DNA from: Pelagibacterales bacterium SAG-MED39
GTDB lineage: Bacteria > Pseudomonadota > Alphaproteobacteria > Pelagibacterales > Pelagibacteraceae
NCBI GenBank assembly: GCA_014653625.1
Contig: JACWEI010000007.1
Coordinates: forward strand, 1 to 53,478
Reading direction: 5' to 3'
Length of the DNA stretch: 53,478 bases
Shown: one piece after another, positions 33,530 to 44,700 of the stretch
Numbering within the stretch: position 1 is the stretch's first letter
How the letters are laid out: every line of letters begins with the position of its first letter
Translations under genes and position numbers: made by a program
The notes under the pieces: generated by a model
Seen by the model: only the letters and a program-made list of their open reading frames with translations
Database searches by the model: none
Told to the model about the DNA's origin: nothing

Positions 33530-34225
33530 TTAAGAATTTTTTCTTTTGAAAATAAAAGAATACTTATTTTTCCAAATTAACTTATAATTTTTATTAATCA
33601 AAAATTTATAAACTTTATTTGTTTTAAAATATGTAAGATCATTTTTATAGATTAAGTTTTGGTTATGAATCTCAATTGAAATTATTTTTGGTTTATATAC
33701 TTTAAAATTTAATGATTTAAGAACATTTAATTCCTCTCCTTCAACATCAATTTTTAAAAGATCAATGATTATTTTTAATTTATAAAATTTTTTCAAAAAA
33801 TAATTGAGAGTATTTACTGCTACTATTCCTGTGTTAAATCCGTTCTTAAAATGAATTTTTGCAATATTCTTATCTAGGGTATTCAGCATATTAATTTTTT
33901 TTCTATAATATATCTTTTTCAATCCTTTTTTACTGGATATTCCACACCAAATATTTTTGTCTTTTTTTCTAAAGAAATCAAAAAGTTCAATAGTAAATTG
34001 ACTAATATCAAAATTAATTCCATTCCATCCTTTTTTATATAAAAGATAAGTATTATTACCAGATAAAGGGTGATAGCAGCCAACATCTATATAAAAACCT
34101 TTTTTTTGTTTTTTAAAATATTCATTTAGAAAAATATCTTCACCAAGTAAAGAATAGCTTTTTTTAGGGAAAAAAATTTTTGGCCTATAAAATAAGTAAT
34201 AAAGATATTTTAAATATCTTATCAT
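33530..34225 (-). CDS. FkbM-family methyltransferase
   Basis: This 231-residue protein has the SAM-binding motif FYIDVGCYHPLSGN near residue 41, INFDISQFTIELF as motif II and IIDLLKIDVEGEELNVLKSL (in part), the FkbM family signature. No membrane segment is evident apart from an N-terminal Tyr/Leu-rich stretch. FkbM enzymes O-methylate sugars and other hydroxyl groups, often in surface polysaccharides. It overlaps the D-2-hydroxyacid dehydrogenase gene by four bases. It is very lysine- and AT-rich even for this window. The acceptor is unknown. Confidence 0.85.
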   Translation of the reverse strand: MIRYLKYLYYLFYRPKIFFPKKSYSLLGEDIFLNEYFKKQKKGFYIDVGCYHPLSGNNTYLLYKKGWNGINFDISQFTIELFDFFRKKDKNIWCGISSKKGLKKIYYRKKINMLNTLDKNIAKIHFKNGFNTGIVAVNTLNYFLKKFYKLKIIIDLLKIDVEGEELNVLKSLNFKVYKPKIISIEIHNQNLIYKNDLTYFKTNKVYKFLINKNYKLIWKNKYSFIFKRKNS

Positions 34226-35175
34226 TTTTTAATTAATCTTATTGGGTTTCCTTTAACACAAGACTCTAAAGCTTCAATCATTTGATTGTAGAAAATATTG
34301 TAATTTTCTGCTGTTACATATCCAATATGAGGTGTTAAAAGAGCATTAGGTAAAAATCTTAATTTATTATTTTCTGGTAAAGGTTCTTTCTGGTAAACAT
34401 CAAGGCCTGCCCCAGCTATTTCATTCGTTGTTAAAGCTAAAATTAGATCGTCTTCATCTATTATTGGCCCTCTTGAGGTATTGATTAGATAAGAGCTCTT
34501 TTTCATTTTATCAAATTCTTTTAATGTAATGCAATTTTTATATCTTTCACCTCCTTGAACATGAATAGATAAAAAATCTGAATTCTTTAAAAGATCATCT
34601 TTACTACAAGGAAGAACATCAAGTTCTTTGCATTTATCTAAACTAAGGTTTTCGCTCCATGCCATAATTTGCATCCCAAAAGCTTTTCCAATTTTAGCAA
34701 CTTGTGAACCAACTCTGCCCAGTCCTATCAAGCCAAGAACTTTTCCTTTTAGATCAATACCAATAGTGGTTTGCCAGTAACCTTGATACATATTATCTAT
34801 TTCTTCTTTTAAATTTCTTGCTAATCCTAATATTAAGGCCCAAGTAAGTTCTGGTGTTGGGTGAATAAGAATGTCTGTTCCACATACAATAATTTTCTTT
34901 TTTTCAGCAGCCTCTAAATCTACAGAATTATTCCTTGAACCACTAGTTATGATAAATTTCAATTTACTAAGATTTTCTATTATGTTTTTAGTTATAGGAG
35001 TTCTCTCCCGCATTATTAAAAGTGCTTCAAAATCTGTTAATTGATCTATAGTCTCAGTTTCATCTACAAAAGGTTTGCTAAAAATTTTAAATTCGTATTT
35101 TCCAGATAATTTTTTTAAATCAACAAACTGTTCAGAAACATTTTGATAATCATCTAATATTGCAACTTTAATCAT
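34222..35175 (-). CDS. D-2-hydroxyacid dehydrogenase (SerA/GyaR family)
   Basis: This 317-residue cytoplasmic NAD(P)-dependent enzyme interconverts a 2-oxo acid and D-2-hydroxy acid. The nucleotide-binding motif GLIGLGRVGSQVAK, the catalytic Arg in INTSRGPIID, the Glu in LDVYQKEPLP and the His in LLTPHIGYVT are all intact. It lacks the C-terminal ACT domain of long SerA, so serine synthesis is only one option. Its gene overlaps the EamA gene by eight bases and the FkbM gene by four. The substrate is not defined. Confidence 0.87.
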   Translation of the reverse strand: MIKVAILDDYQNVSEQFVDLKKLSGKYEFKIFSKPFVDETETIDQLTDFEALLIMRERTPITKNIIENLSKLKFIITSGSRNNSVDLEAAEKKKIIVCGTDILIHPTPELTWALILGLARNLKEEIDNMYQGYWQTTIGIDLKGKVLGLIGLGRVGSQVAKIGKAFGMQIMAWSENLSLDKCKELDVLPCSKDDLLKNSDFLSIHVQGGERYKNCITLKEFDKMKKSSYLINTSRGPIIDEDDLILALTTNEIAGAGLDVYQKEPLPENNKLRFLPNALLTPHIGYVTAENYNIFYNQMIEALESCVKGNPIRLIKK

Positions 35176-36061
35176 TTCTAATTTCTTTATTTGATAAAAA
35201 TAAACCTAATATAATTAATACAGCTCCAATCAAGTGAAAAAATTTAAATTGTTCATCAAAAAATGATATTGCCATAATAGTGCTAAATAAAGGTATCAAA
35301 GATAAAAATATTCCTGACCTATTTGGGCCAATTATTGAAACTGCTCCAGCCCAACAATAATAAGAGCCAATACTCGGAAATAAAGCCAAAAAAATTAAAA
35401 TGTATACTAACTCTATATTAAATTTGATCGTCTCCCCTTGAGAAAATTCATAAAGAAATTGAGGAATTATAAAAATCAAACCAAGTGTGCATAAAATATG
35501 TACAAGGGTTAAAAGAGGTAAGGTAAAATTTTTTTTCTTTAAGAAGGAAGAATATAGTCCCCAAGAAATCACTCCTCCAATCATTATAAGATCTCCCTTA
35601 TTAAAATTTAAAGAAAATAAAATATTTAAATCAAGTTTAGTTATAATAGATAAAATCCCAAAAACAGAAATTATAAGGCCTAAAATTTGAAATTTATTTG
35701 TTCTCTCAATTTTAAATAAAAAACATAATAAAATTATTATTGCCGGTATTGCAGTATTAAATAAAGATGCGTTAATTACTTGAGTATGAACCAAGGATAA
35801 ATAAGTAAATGAATTAAATAGACCAACACTTGTTAAAGCTAAAAAAAAAAGCAATGGTAAATTTTTTAAAATAACACTTTTAAATTTAAGTATTTCTCTA
35901 AAAGTAAAAGGTAATAATATTAACCAAACAAGTAACCATCTAAAAAAAACTAAAGACATTGGTGGTATATCATTGAAAAAGGCATATTTGCCTATCATAA
36001 AATTGCCAGCCCAAAATAAAGTCGCACATATCAACATTATATATGCCTTGGTATTTTGCAT
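35168..36061 (-). CDS. EamA/DMT-family transporter
   Basis: This 297-residue inner-membrane protein has about ten hydrophobic segments in two EamA repeats, starting AYIMLICATLFWAGNFMIGKYAF (in part). The pattern GVISWGLYSSFLKK opens the second repeat. It lies three bases after the DadA-like oxidase gene and overlaps the D-2-hydroxyacid dehydrogenase, suggesting that all three treat D-amino acids or their oxo/hydroxy products, an inference from context only. It is unrelated in detail to the DMT gene at 17893. Confidence 0.85.
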   Translation of the reverse strand: MQNTKAYIMLICATLFWAGNFMIGKYAFFNDIPPMSLVFFRWLLVWLILLPFTFREILKFKSVILKNLPLLFFLALTSVGLFNSFTYLSLVHTQVINASLFNTAIPAIIILLCFLFKIERTNKFQILGLIISVFGILSIITKLDLNILFSLNFNKGDLIMIGGVISWGLYSSFLKKKNFTLPLLTLVHILCTLGLIFIIPQFLYEFSQGETIKFNIELVYILIFLALFPSIGSYYCWAGAVSIIGPNRSGIFLSLIPLFSTIMAISFFDEQFKFFHLIGAVLIILGLFLSNKEIRND

Positions 36062-36064
36062 GAA

Positions 36065-37303
36065 TTAACTAAATCTTATTGAGCTATAAGGTTCCAAGTT
36101 TAAATTAGTATTTTCTCTAGCTATCATTCCAGAGACAATCTTTCCAGAAATTGGTCCTAAAGTCCATCCTAAATGATGATGGCCAAAACAGTAGAATACA
36201 TTTTTATAATTTTTTGAGGGTCCCATTACCGGTAAAAAATCTGGCAATGTTGGTCTAAAACCTAGCCATTCATCTTGATGTTCTGGTAAATCACCCAGCA
36301 TATATTTTGCATTATTAATTAAATTTTTAATTCTTGATTTTGAAACAGGATTTTCTAGACCTCCAAATTCAACTGTACCAACGACTCTTAATCCTTGCTC
36401 CATTGGTGTAATTCCAAAGCCTCTATTTGAAAAAATTACTGGCCTTTTCAATAAGTGATCACAACCTTTAAAATGAACATGATAGCCTCGTTCTGTGTCT
36501 AATGGTATTTTTTCACCAAGATTATCTGTTAATTTTTTTGAAAAAGCTCCACACGCAATTACCACTTTATCATAAATATACTTATGATTATCAGTAATAA
36601 AAGTTGGTTTTTCCTCCTCAAATTTAATATCATTAATATTCATTTTATTAAATATTCCTCCTTTTTTTAAAAAAAGATCAAATAATTTTAACAAAATTTT
36701 TTTTGGGTTTCTCGCATGTCTTGCATATGGATAATAAACTCCAGCATGATAAAAAGGTTTTATATTTGGTTCTAAATCATGTATTTCACTTTTATTCACC
36801 AATTGTTGTTTTACACCTAATTCATCTCTGACCTTAATCTCTAATTCTCTACTTTTTAAATCTTGGTCATTCCAAATATAAAGAATTCCATTATTTTCAA
36901 CCAACCCGTCTAAATTAATTTCATCAAATAATTCATCATATGCAGGTAAAGCTAAATCTAAAATTTGATGCATATTTTTTGCAGTATGCATCATCCTTTT
37001 TTTTGAAGTGTTAGAGATAAATTTTAAAAACCAAGGTATCATCTTTGGTACATAGTTCCATTTAAGCGCTAAGGGTCCAGTTGAACTTAACAACATAGAA
37101 GGTACATCTGCTAATACATCACTTCTATTCAAAGCCAATGATGCATAAGGAGAAAAATGACCAGCATTTCCATAAGAAGCTGCGGGACTACCAGGCTGAT
37201 CTCTATCGAAAATTGTTACTTCAAACCCTTTTTTTTGAAGAAACAGGGCGTTTGAAATTCCTTGAATTCCAGCTCCAACTATTCCAACTTTAATATTATT
37301 CAT
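36065..37303 (-). CDS. FAD-dependent D-amino-acid dehydrogenase-like oxidoreductase (DadA family)
   Basis: This 412-residue flavoprotein has the dinucleotide motif GIVGAGIQGISNAL, SYGNAGHFSPYAS with the usual DadA-like early loop, VVIACGAFSKKL, and the C-terminal GFRPTLPDFLPVMGPS and GHHHLGWTLGP. DadA enzymes deaminate D-amino acids or D-hydroxyproline and pass electrons to the respiratory chain. Length is typical. It lies 49 bases after rodA and starts a leftward set with a DMT transporter and D-2-hydroxyacid dehydrogenase. The exact amino acid is not deducible. Confidence 0.83.
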   Translation of the reverse strand: MNNIKVGIVGAGIQGISNALFLQKKGFEVTIFDRDQPGSPAASYGNAGHFSPYASLALNRSDVLADVPSMLLSSTGPLALKWNYVPKMIPWFLKFISNTSKKRMMHTAKNMHQILDLALPAYDELFDEINLDGLVENNGILYIWNDQDLKSRELEIKVRDELGVKQQLVNKSEIHDLEPNIKPFYHAGVYYPYARHARNPKKILLKLFDLFLKKGGIFNKMNINDIKFEEEKPTFITDNHKYIYDKVVIACGAFSKKLTDNLGEKIPLDTERGYHVHFKGCDHLLKRPVIFSNRGFGITPMEQGLRVVGTVEFGGLENPVSKSRIKNLINNAKYMLGDLPEHQDEWLGFRPTLPDFLPVMGPSKNYKNVFYCFGHHHLGWTLGPISGKIVSGMIARENTNLNLEPYSSIRFS

Positions 37304-37352
37304 GATTATATATACAATTAATCCCTAAAATAATTTAAGCGACAAATTATAC

Positions 37353-38480
37353 TTAAGCAATGGATTGTTGATTGTGAACTCTGGCGCTCATTACAATACC
37401 AAAACCAATCATTGTTGCTAGCATTGAAGAACCACCATAAGACATTATTGGTAATGGTGATCCAACAATTGGTAACAAGCCCAAGACCATACTCATATTA
37501 ATAGTTATATAAACAAAAATTGCGGCCCCAAAACTATAGCAAAATAATTTAGCAAAATAACTTCTGGAAGAGGCGCCAATTATAAGTATTCGATATATTA
37601 TAATTGCATAAATCAAAAGAAGAATGGCGGATCCAATAAATCCAAATTCCTCTGAATAAAGAGTAAAAATAAAGTCGGTGTGTTTTTCGGGTAAAAACTC
37701 CAAATAGCTTTGGGTTCCTTTTAAGAACCCTTTTCCAAAAATTCCTCCTGAACCAACAGCTATTTTGGATTGAATAATTTGATAACCTGCACCTAGAGGA
37801 TCTCTATCTGGATTTAAAAAAGTTAAAACTCTTAACTTTTGATAAGGCTTTAAAAAAGAAATGATAAAAGGTAATGAAATTAAAAAACCAAGCATTGTGT
37901 AAATAAAATATTTATGATTAATCCCAGCAAACCATAAAACAGCAATTCCACTGATCGCTATTAATAAAGAAGTGCCTAGATCTGGTTGTACAATTACTAA
38001 TCCCATTGGTAATAAAATGATAATTAAAGAAGTTAAAATAGTATAAATAGAATTTACATTTTCTAATTTCATTCTGTGGAAATATTTAGCAAGACACATA
38101 ATTATACAAATCTTCATTAATTCTGAAGGTTGTAAATTTATAAAATACAAGTCCATCCATCTTTGAGAACCAGATGATTGTATTCCAAATAAATAAGTCC
38201 AAATTAAAAGTCCAATTACTATTATATAAAAAATATATCCAATTAAAAACCAAAACTTTATATTTATAAATGAAAAAATTAGCATCATAATAGTAAATAT
38301 AATTAATTTTACAAAATGACTTTTAGTATGAAATAAAATTTTACCTCCATCAGTTGAGTACATAGTAGCAAGACTGATAAAACCTAATAGTAAAATACAA
38401 ATTAACAAAATATAATCAAAATTTTTAAATTTTTGGATAAAATTAAAACTATTATTATTAAATCTATTGTGTTGATACAT
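37353..38480 (-). CDS. rodA: rod-shape peptidoglycan glycosyltransferase RodA
   Basis: This 375-residue SEDS-family inner-membrane enzyme polymerises lipid II with PBP2 during cell elongation. It has about ten membrane segments and SEDS marks including MYSTDGG, LQPSELMKI, VIVQPDLGTSLLI, GSGGIFGKGFLKGTQSYLEFLPEKHTDFIF (in part) and LPIMSYGGSSML. It directly follows mrdA with no gap, the usual order in the elongasome cluster. Confidence 0.94.
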   Translation of the reverse strand: MYQHNRFNNNSFNFIQKFKNFDYILLICILLLGFISLATMYSTDGGKILFHTKSHFVKLIIFTIMMLIFSFINIKFWFLIGYIFYIIVIGLLIWTYLFGIQSSGSQRWMDLYFINLQPSELMKICIIMCLAKYFHRMKLENVNSIYTILTSLIIILLPMGLVIVQPDLGTSLLIAISGIAVLWFAGINHKYFIYTMLGFLISLPFIISFLKPYQKLRVLTFLNPDRDPLGAGYQIIQSKIAVGSGGIFGKGFLKGTQSYLEFLPEKHTDFIFTLYSEEFGFIGSAILLLIYAIIIYRILIIGASSRSYFAKLFCYSFGAAIFVYITINMSMVLGLLPIVGSPLPIMSYGGSSMLATMIGFGIVMSARVHNQQSIA

Positions 38481-40355
38481 TTAAATCTCCAAATATTTTT
38501 TGTTGTTAATTGATTGTCTTAATGAATGTCGATCTATAATTTTTTTAAACAATTCTTTTGCCATAGGTGCTGCTGTAGTACTTCCATTGCCACCATGTTC
38601 TACTAAAACGCTTAAAGCGTAACGTGGATTTTTATATGGTCCAAAAGCTACATACATAGCATGGTCCCGTTCTTCGTATGGTATTTCAAATGTCTTTAAA
38701 TCTAATTCTCTGTCTCGCTCAGTAATTCTTTTAACTTGAGCAGTTCCAGTTTTTCCTGCAAATTGATATTTAGGATCATCTATTCTCGATCGATAAGAAG
38801 TTCCCATCACTTCATTTGTTGAACCAAACATTGCATCTTGGACAATTTTGATATTTTTTGAATTTTTATATAGTGGAGAAAATTTATCTAATGGCTCATC
38901 TTTGATTTCATTATCAGTAGTAATTTTTGGATAAATTTTATAACCTCCGTTAGCTATTTGAGCGGTCATTAAACATAATTGAATTGGTGTTGTTTGAATA
39001 TACCCTTGTCCAATACCAGTAATCATAGTTTCACCTAACAACCAACCTTTTCCTAAAACATTTTTTTTCCATTGAGTATTGGGTATCAAGCCATTTTTTT
39101 CTATATCAAATAAATCTCCAAAAACTTTTTTTCCTAAACCAAATTTTTTAGCAGTCTCACTAAGCTTATCTACTCCAAGTTTTCTTGCTATTTCATAAAA
39201 ATAGGTATCACATGATTGTTTCATAGCATTTCTAAGGCTTACAAAACCATGGCCTTTTTTTTTCCAACAATGATAGGTTTGACCATACATTTCAGTTTTA
39301 CCTGTGCATTTAACTGTAAAATTTGTATTTATTATTCCATTTTCTAATGCGGATAAAGCTACTATGGGTTTTATTGTTGATCCTGGAGAATAATTACCTT
39401 GTAAAGTTTTGTTTACTAGTGGCTTCATCGGGTTATTTCTAATTAATTGCCACTCATCTTTACTAATTCCAAAAACAAATAAATTTGGATCAAATGAAGG
39501 TGAAGAATGCATAGCAATTATTGAGCCTGTATAAATATCCATTACACAAATTGATCCTGCTTTGTCTTTTAATAACTCATTAGCTAACTTCTGCACTTCA
39601 GTATCTATAGTTAATCTTTGTGTTTTTCCTTGTTCTCCTTTTTGAAATTCTAATTGGCTTATTCTTCTCCCATAGGCATTTACTTCATATCTTTCAATGT
39701 CATTAATGCCTATGATCTCATCCTCATAAGATTTTTCTAAACCTGCTTTTCCAATTTTAAGACCTGGAACAAATCTCTTCTTTATTATTTCATTATTCTC
39801 AATATCGTCTTCATTAGCTTGGCTGACATAACCTAAAACATGAGTGAACTTTTCTTTAAAAGGATAGCTTCTTGAAATAGATATAACAGGTTTAACTCCA
39901 TTTAAATCATATAAATGATTATTAATTTTTGAAAATTTTTTCCAGCTTAAATTATCTGAAACTATTAAAGTCTCCCATGGTTTAATTTCATTCTTTTTTT
40001 TTAATACTTTCTTAAAATCCTTGTCAGATAATTCTAGTAAGTCTTTTAATCTATATATCACATAACGAAAATCCTCTACTTGTTCCGGAATAATGTGAAG
40101 TTGATATGCCTCAAAATTTCCTGCTATAACGTTACCAAAATAATCATGAAACTCTCCTCTTACTGGGGCAAGCTTCCATTCTCTAATTCTATTTTTGTCA
40201 GACAATGTCAAATATTTTTTATTTTCTTTAACTTGTAAAAAAAATAATCTACTTACTAAACCTATCATAACAAAAAATTTTAAAGAACCAGTTATAAACA
40301 TTCTTCTATTAATCGAATTAAGTTTTTTTACGTTATCACTTGAGGAATTAATCAT
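38481..40355 (-). CDS. mrdA: penicillin-binding protein 2 (transpeptidase)
   Basis: This 624-residue anchored protein has one N-terminal membrane segment (FFVMIGLVSRLFFLQV), a pedestal domain with VRGEFHDYFGNVIAGNFEAY (in part), and a transpeptidase domain with SxxK in SPGSTIKP, SxD in KQSCDTYFYE and KTGT in AGKTGTAQ. It cross-links peptidoglycan for rod-shaped growth with RodA. It overlaps mreD by eight bases. Length is normal for PBP2. Confidence 0.94.
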   Translation of the reverse strand: MINSSSDNVKKLNSINRRMFITGSLKFFVMIGLVSRLFFLQVKENKKYLTLSDKNRIREWKLAPVRGEFHDYFGNVIAGNFEAYQLHIIPEQVEDFRYVIYRLKDLLELSDKDFKKVLKKKNEIKPWETLIVSDNLSWKKFSKINNHLYDLNGVKPVISISRSYPFKEKFTHVLGYVSQANEDDIENNEIIKKRFVPGLKIGKAGLEKSYEDEIIGINDIERYEVNAYGRRISQLEFQKGEQGKTQRLTIDTEVQKLANELLKDKAGSICVMDIYTGSIIAMHSSPSFDPNLFVFGISKDEWQLIRNNPMKPLVNKTLQGNYSPGSTIKPIVALSALENGIINTNFTVKCTGKTEMYGQTYHCWKKKGHGFVSLRNAMKQSCDTYFYEIARKLGVDKLSETAKKFGLGKKVFGDLFDIEKNGLIPNTQWKKNVLGKGWLLGETMITGIGQGYIQTTPIQLCLMTAQIANGGYKIYPKITTDNEIKDEPLDKFSPLYKNSKNIKIVQDAMFGSTNEVMGTSYRSRIDDPKYQFAGKTGTAQVKRITERDRELDLKTFEIPYEERDHAMYVAFGPYKNPRYALSVLVEHGGNGSTTAAPMAKELFKKIIDRHSLRQSINNKKYLEI

Positions 40356-40854
40356 TCAAACCTTTTAGATAGAGGTTAAAAATATTTACGAAAAAAAGAT
40401 AAAATAAAAAAGTAAAAAAATTATTTATTAAATAATTAATTAAATTGAGATTGTAAGAAAAAAATAAGTTTAATACTGAGTAGTTTAATGAATTAATTAG
40501 ACTAATAATCAATAAAAAATAAAACCAATCTTTAATAAGATGTGGTCGTATAGTTATATTCCTTAAGTAGGATGTTGCAGCACATATCAAACAATAAGAT
40601 AAACTGCTAATCCCTAGTGGTAAACCAACAACAGTATCATTAATCAATCCTGCAATAAAAACTAGTAAATAATCAAAATGTTTAAACTCTTTTAAACTAA
40701 AAAAAAATATTAAAATGAATGGGAAATTAAAAGAAAAATAATCAAGGCCTAAATAATTAAAATCAAACTCATTTAAAACGGAAATAAATAAAATAAAAAT
40801 TGGTAACCAGGAATAAAATTTAGAAAAGGAATTTTTTGAACTTAAGCTAGCCAT
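40348..40854 (-). CDS. mreD: rod-shape-determining membrane protein MreD
   Basis: This 168-residue inner-membrane protein has about five hydrophobic segments. The LINDTVVGLPLGISSLSY region is the best family mark. MreD sequences vary strongly, so the call rests partly on its place between mreC and mrdA, with eight-base overlaps at both ends. It acts in the MreBCD elongation complex. Confidence 0.86.
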   Translation of the reverse strand: MASLSSKNSFSKFYSWLPIFILFISVLNEFDFNYLGLDYFSFNFPFILIFFFSLKEFKHFDYLLVFIAGLINDTVVGLPLGISSLSYCLICAATSYLRNITIRPHLIKDWFYFLLIISLINSLNYSVLNLFFSYNLNLINYLINNFFTFLFYLFFVNIFNLYLKGLND

Positions 40855-42073
40855 TGATTATTCTTCCTTTGGTTAACACACAATTTTTATATTCTGGGGA
40901 ATCCACCAAAAAGCCTTTACTATTAAAAAAAGATTTTCTACATTTATGTCCATATTTTAAATTTAACTTTAGGAATTTAAGCTCATCCTTGTCAATATTA
41001 AATTGATCAATAGTTTTTTTTTGAGAAGATAATTCTTTTTTGGAATTTAAAATTTCACTATTCAAAATATTTATTTCTTTTTTTAAATTTTCATTTTCTT
41101 CCTTAAATTTTAATTTAGTATCTTCAACAATCTTTAATTCATCTTCCAAGATTTTTAATTTACTATTAAAAGGGGTTGGTGTTTCTATATTTGCATCTTT
41201 TTCTGAAGAACTTTCAATTGAAGTTTTGACAATTATTTCAGCAAAAACATATTTAAGTTGAGAAAAATCACTATAAAATTCAACTTCAAATCTTTTTGTT
41301 AGTTCATTTTCTTTAACTTTTAGCTTACCAATAGGTATTCCACTTTTGAAAATTGCCCCTGTGCCAGAAGTATAAATTATACTCTGATTTGTTAAATTAT
41401 CAGAAAAACCGTCTTTCATATATTTAATTTGACCATGATTGCCGCCAGTACCTGTTATAATTGCTTGTATATTTTCAGGTGAGATTGTTACTGGAACATT
41501 TGAGTTCAAATCAGACAATAATAATACTCTAGCAGTTTTATAATTTACCTCTATCACTCTACCTACTAAGTAAGATTGATCGTATATATTAGTTCCTATC
41601 TTAATACTATCTTTGCTTCCCTTGTTAATAATTATACTTTTTAAAAATGGACTGTCGTGATCTACGATAATTTTAGCTAATATTTTATTTGAACTAGATA
41701 TATAATCATTAATTAATTCTTTTAATTCTTTATTTTCAAATTCAATGATTTCGCTTGAGACATTATTTGACTTTAGTTTGTTTAACTCAACTTTATTTTT
41801 TTTATAATCGTTAAAAAATGTAGTGTAATCGCTTATACCAATAAAAGTATCCTTTAAAAAATTTTCTGGTAACGAAACAAGAAATGAGGATCGGTAAACA
41901 ATCTCATTTATACCAATTTTTAAGTACTTAATTACTTTAAAATTTAAGCTTGATAATAGAATTATAAATATAGACAAAAATACCAAAGTTAATAATGAGA
42001 ATTTTTGTTGGGTACTTTTTTTTAGAAAAGCAGAACGAATTGCTATAATAAAATCGTCTCTGCTAGAGGCCAT
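40847..42073 (-). CDS. mreC: rod-shape-determining protein MreC with long C-terminal coiled coil
   Basis: This 408-residue anchored periplasmic protein has a membrane segment near residue 25-45, a helix to about residue 125, then the MreC beta-domains with AKIIVDHDSPFLKSIIINKGS (in part), YDQSYLVGRV and ITGTGGNHGQIKYM. From about residue 290 it adds roughly 115 residues: a Lys/Glu-rich coiled coil (LEDELKIVEDTKLKFKEENE and on) and a terminal patch with two cysteines (GHKCRKS, EYKNCVLT). Most MreC proteins end soon after the beta-domains. It lies between mreB and mreD with overlaps, so the core role is secure. Confidence 0.9.
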   Translation of the reverse strand: MASSRDDFIIAIRSAFLKKSTQQKFSLLTLVFLSIFIILLSSLNFKVIKYLKIGINEIVYRSSFLVSLPENFLKDTFIGISDYTTFFNDYKKNKVELNKLKSNNVSSEIIEFENKELKELINDYISSSNKILAKIIVDHDSPFLKSIIINKGSKDSIKIGTNIYDQSYLVGRVIEVNYKTARVLLLSDLNSNVPVTISPENIQAIITGTGGNHGQIKYMKDGFSDNLTNQSIIYTSGTGAIFKSGIPIGKLKVKENELTKRFEVEFYSDFSQLKYVFAEIIVKTSIESSSEKDANIETPTPFNSKLKILEDELKIVEDTKLKFKEENENLKKEINILNSEILNSKKELSSQKKTIDQFNIDKDELKFLKLNLKYGHKCRKSFFNSKGFLVDSPEYKNCVLTKGRIING

Positions 42074-42077
42074 TATC

Positions 42078-43112
<1,035 letters not shown>

Positions 43113-44678
43113 CTAAATTCCTCTTACTTTTTCTTTTTCTTGCTCTATTCCTGGAGCAGTTTTTTTTCTTTTAATTATCATCTTATTTAAAGCGCTTAAA
43201 TACGCATTTGCTGATGCAACTAATGTATCTGTATCTGCTGCTTGTCCAACTGTTGTTTTGCCATTTTCCTCAATTCGAACACTTACTGTTGCTTGAGCGT
43301 CAGTACCTTCTGTGACAGCATGAACTTGATACAACAAAAGCTTAACATCATGAGGATATAAAAATTTAATACATTTAAATATTGCATCAACTGGTCCATC
43401 GCCAGTCTCGGATGTTTTTTTAACCTCTCCATAAACATCTAGTGTCATTTCAGCTCTTTGGGGCTCACCTGTTCCTGCAAAAACTTTTAAGGATTTTAAA
43501 TTAATAACATTTTTTTCTGAAACCATACTGTCATCTACTAAAGCTGCTATATCATCATCATACACATGTTTTTTTTTGTCAGCTAATATTTTAAATTTCC
43601 CAAAGGCTGTCTGTATTACATCATCAGTAACATCTACATACCCAAGATCTGATAGTTTTTCTTTGAATGCGTGTCTGCCAGAGTGTTTTCCCATTACCAA
43701 AGATGTTTTTTTAACACCTACACTTTCTGGAGTCATTATTTCATAAGTTTCTCTATTTTTAAGCATCCCATCTTGATGAATACCTGCTTCGTGTGCAAAA
43801 GCGTTTTTTCCAACAATAGCTTTGTTAAACTGTACTGGAAAAGTTGCATTGGACACTATCTTGGAAGCCTTACTTAAAAGTTCTGTTTTAATACCAGTAG
43901 AATAAGGCATTAAATCATTTCTGGTTCGAATTGCCATTACGATTTCTTCTAAAGCTGCGTTACCAGCTCTTTCTCCAATTCCATTAATTGTACACTCTAC
44001 TTGTCTTGCTCCAGCTGAAACTCCTGCTAGAGAATTCGCTACAGCTAAACCTAAATCGTTATGACAATGAACAGATAAAATAGCTTTATCAATATTTGGA
44101 ACTTTATTCTTTAATGTTGATATAATTTTTGTAAATTCTGATGGCGTTGTATAGCCTACAGTATCAGGAATATTAATAGTCTTAGCTCCACAACTAATTG
44201 CAAGTTCTACAATTTTACACATAAAGTCCATTTCTGTTCTTGTTCCGTCTTCACACGACCACTCAACGTCATCGGTAAATTTTCTTGCATATGTAACACT
44301 TTCTTTAATAGCATCTAAGACTTGTTCGGGGGTTTTATTTAATTTGTGCTTCATATGAAGTGGACTTGTTGAAATAAAAGTATGAATTCTAAACCTTTCA
44401 GCAAATTTTAATGCCTCATGGCATGCATCAATATCTTTTTTATTTGCTCTTGATAATCCAGCGGGTATAGAGTTTTTTAAAATTTTACTTATAGCTTTAA
44501 CTGACTCAAAATCTCCAGGAGAAGCTATGGGAAAACCTGCTTCAACAATATCTATTCCTAGCTCGTCAAATATTCTAGATATCTGAATTTTTTCTTCAAT
44601 ACTCATTGACGCTCCAGGTGATTGTTCACCATCACGCATCGTGGTATCAAATATAAATACTTTATCTTTGTCAGCCAT
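43113..44678 (-). CDS. leuA: 2-isopropylmalate synthase
   Basis: This 521-residue cytoplasmic enzyme makes 2-isopropylmalate from acetyl-CoA and 2-oxoisovalerate, the first step of leucine synthesis. The DRE-TIM barrel has TTMRDGEQSPGASM and the metal-binding SVHCHNDLGLAVAN. NGIGERAGNAALEE, GIHQDGMLKN and the C-terminal leucine-feedback domain with GDGPVDAIFK complete the normal long LeuA. It lies 78 bases after ilvC with its own candidate promoter and abuts mreB downstream. Confidence 0.95.
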   Translation of the reverse strand: MADKDKVFIFDTTMRDGEQSPGASMSIEEKIQISRIFDELGIDIVEAGFPIASPGDFESVKAISKILKNSIPAGLSRANKKDIDACHEALKFAERFRIHTFISTSPLHMKHKLNKTPEQVLDAIKESVTYARKFTDDVEWSCEDGTRTEMDFMCKIVELAISCGAKTINIPDTVGYTTPSEFTKIISTLKNKVPNIDKAILSVHCHNDLGLAVANSLAGVSAGARQVECTINGIGERAGNAALEEIVMAIRTRNDLMPYSTGIKTELLSKASKIVSNATFPVQFNKAIVGKNAFAHEAGIHQDGMLKNRETYEIMTPESVGVKKTSLVMGKHSGRHAFKEKLSDLGYVDVTDDVIQTAFGKFKILADKKKHVYDDDIAALVDDSMVSEKNVINLKSLKVFAGTGEPQRAEMTLDVYGEVKKTSETGDGPVDAIFKCIKFLYPHDVKLLLYQVHAVTEGTDAQATVSVRIEENGKTTVGQAADTDTLVASANAYLSALNKMIIKRKKTAPGIEQEKEKVRGI

Positions 44679-44700
44679 AACTAAATTTTTTGGAAAAACT

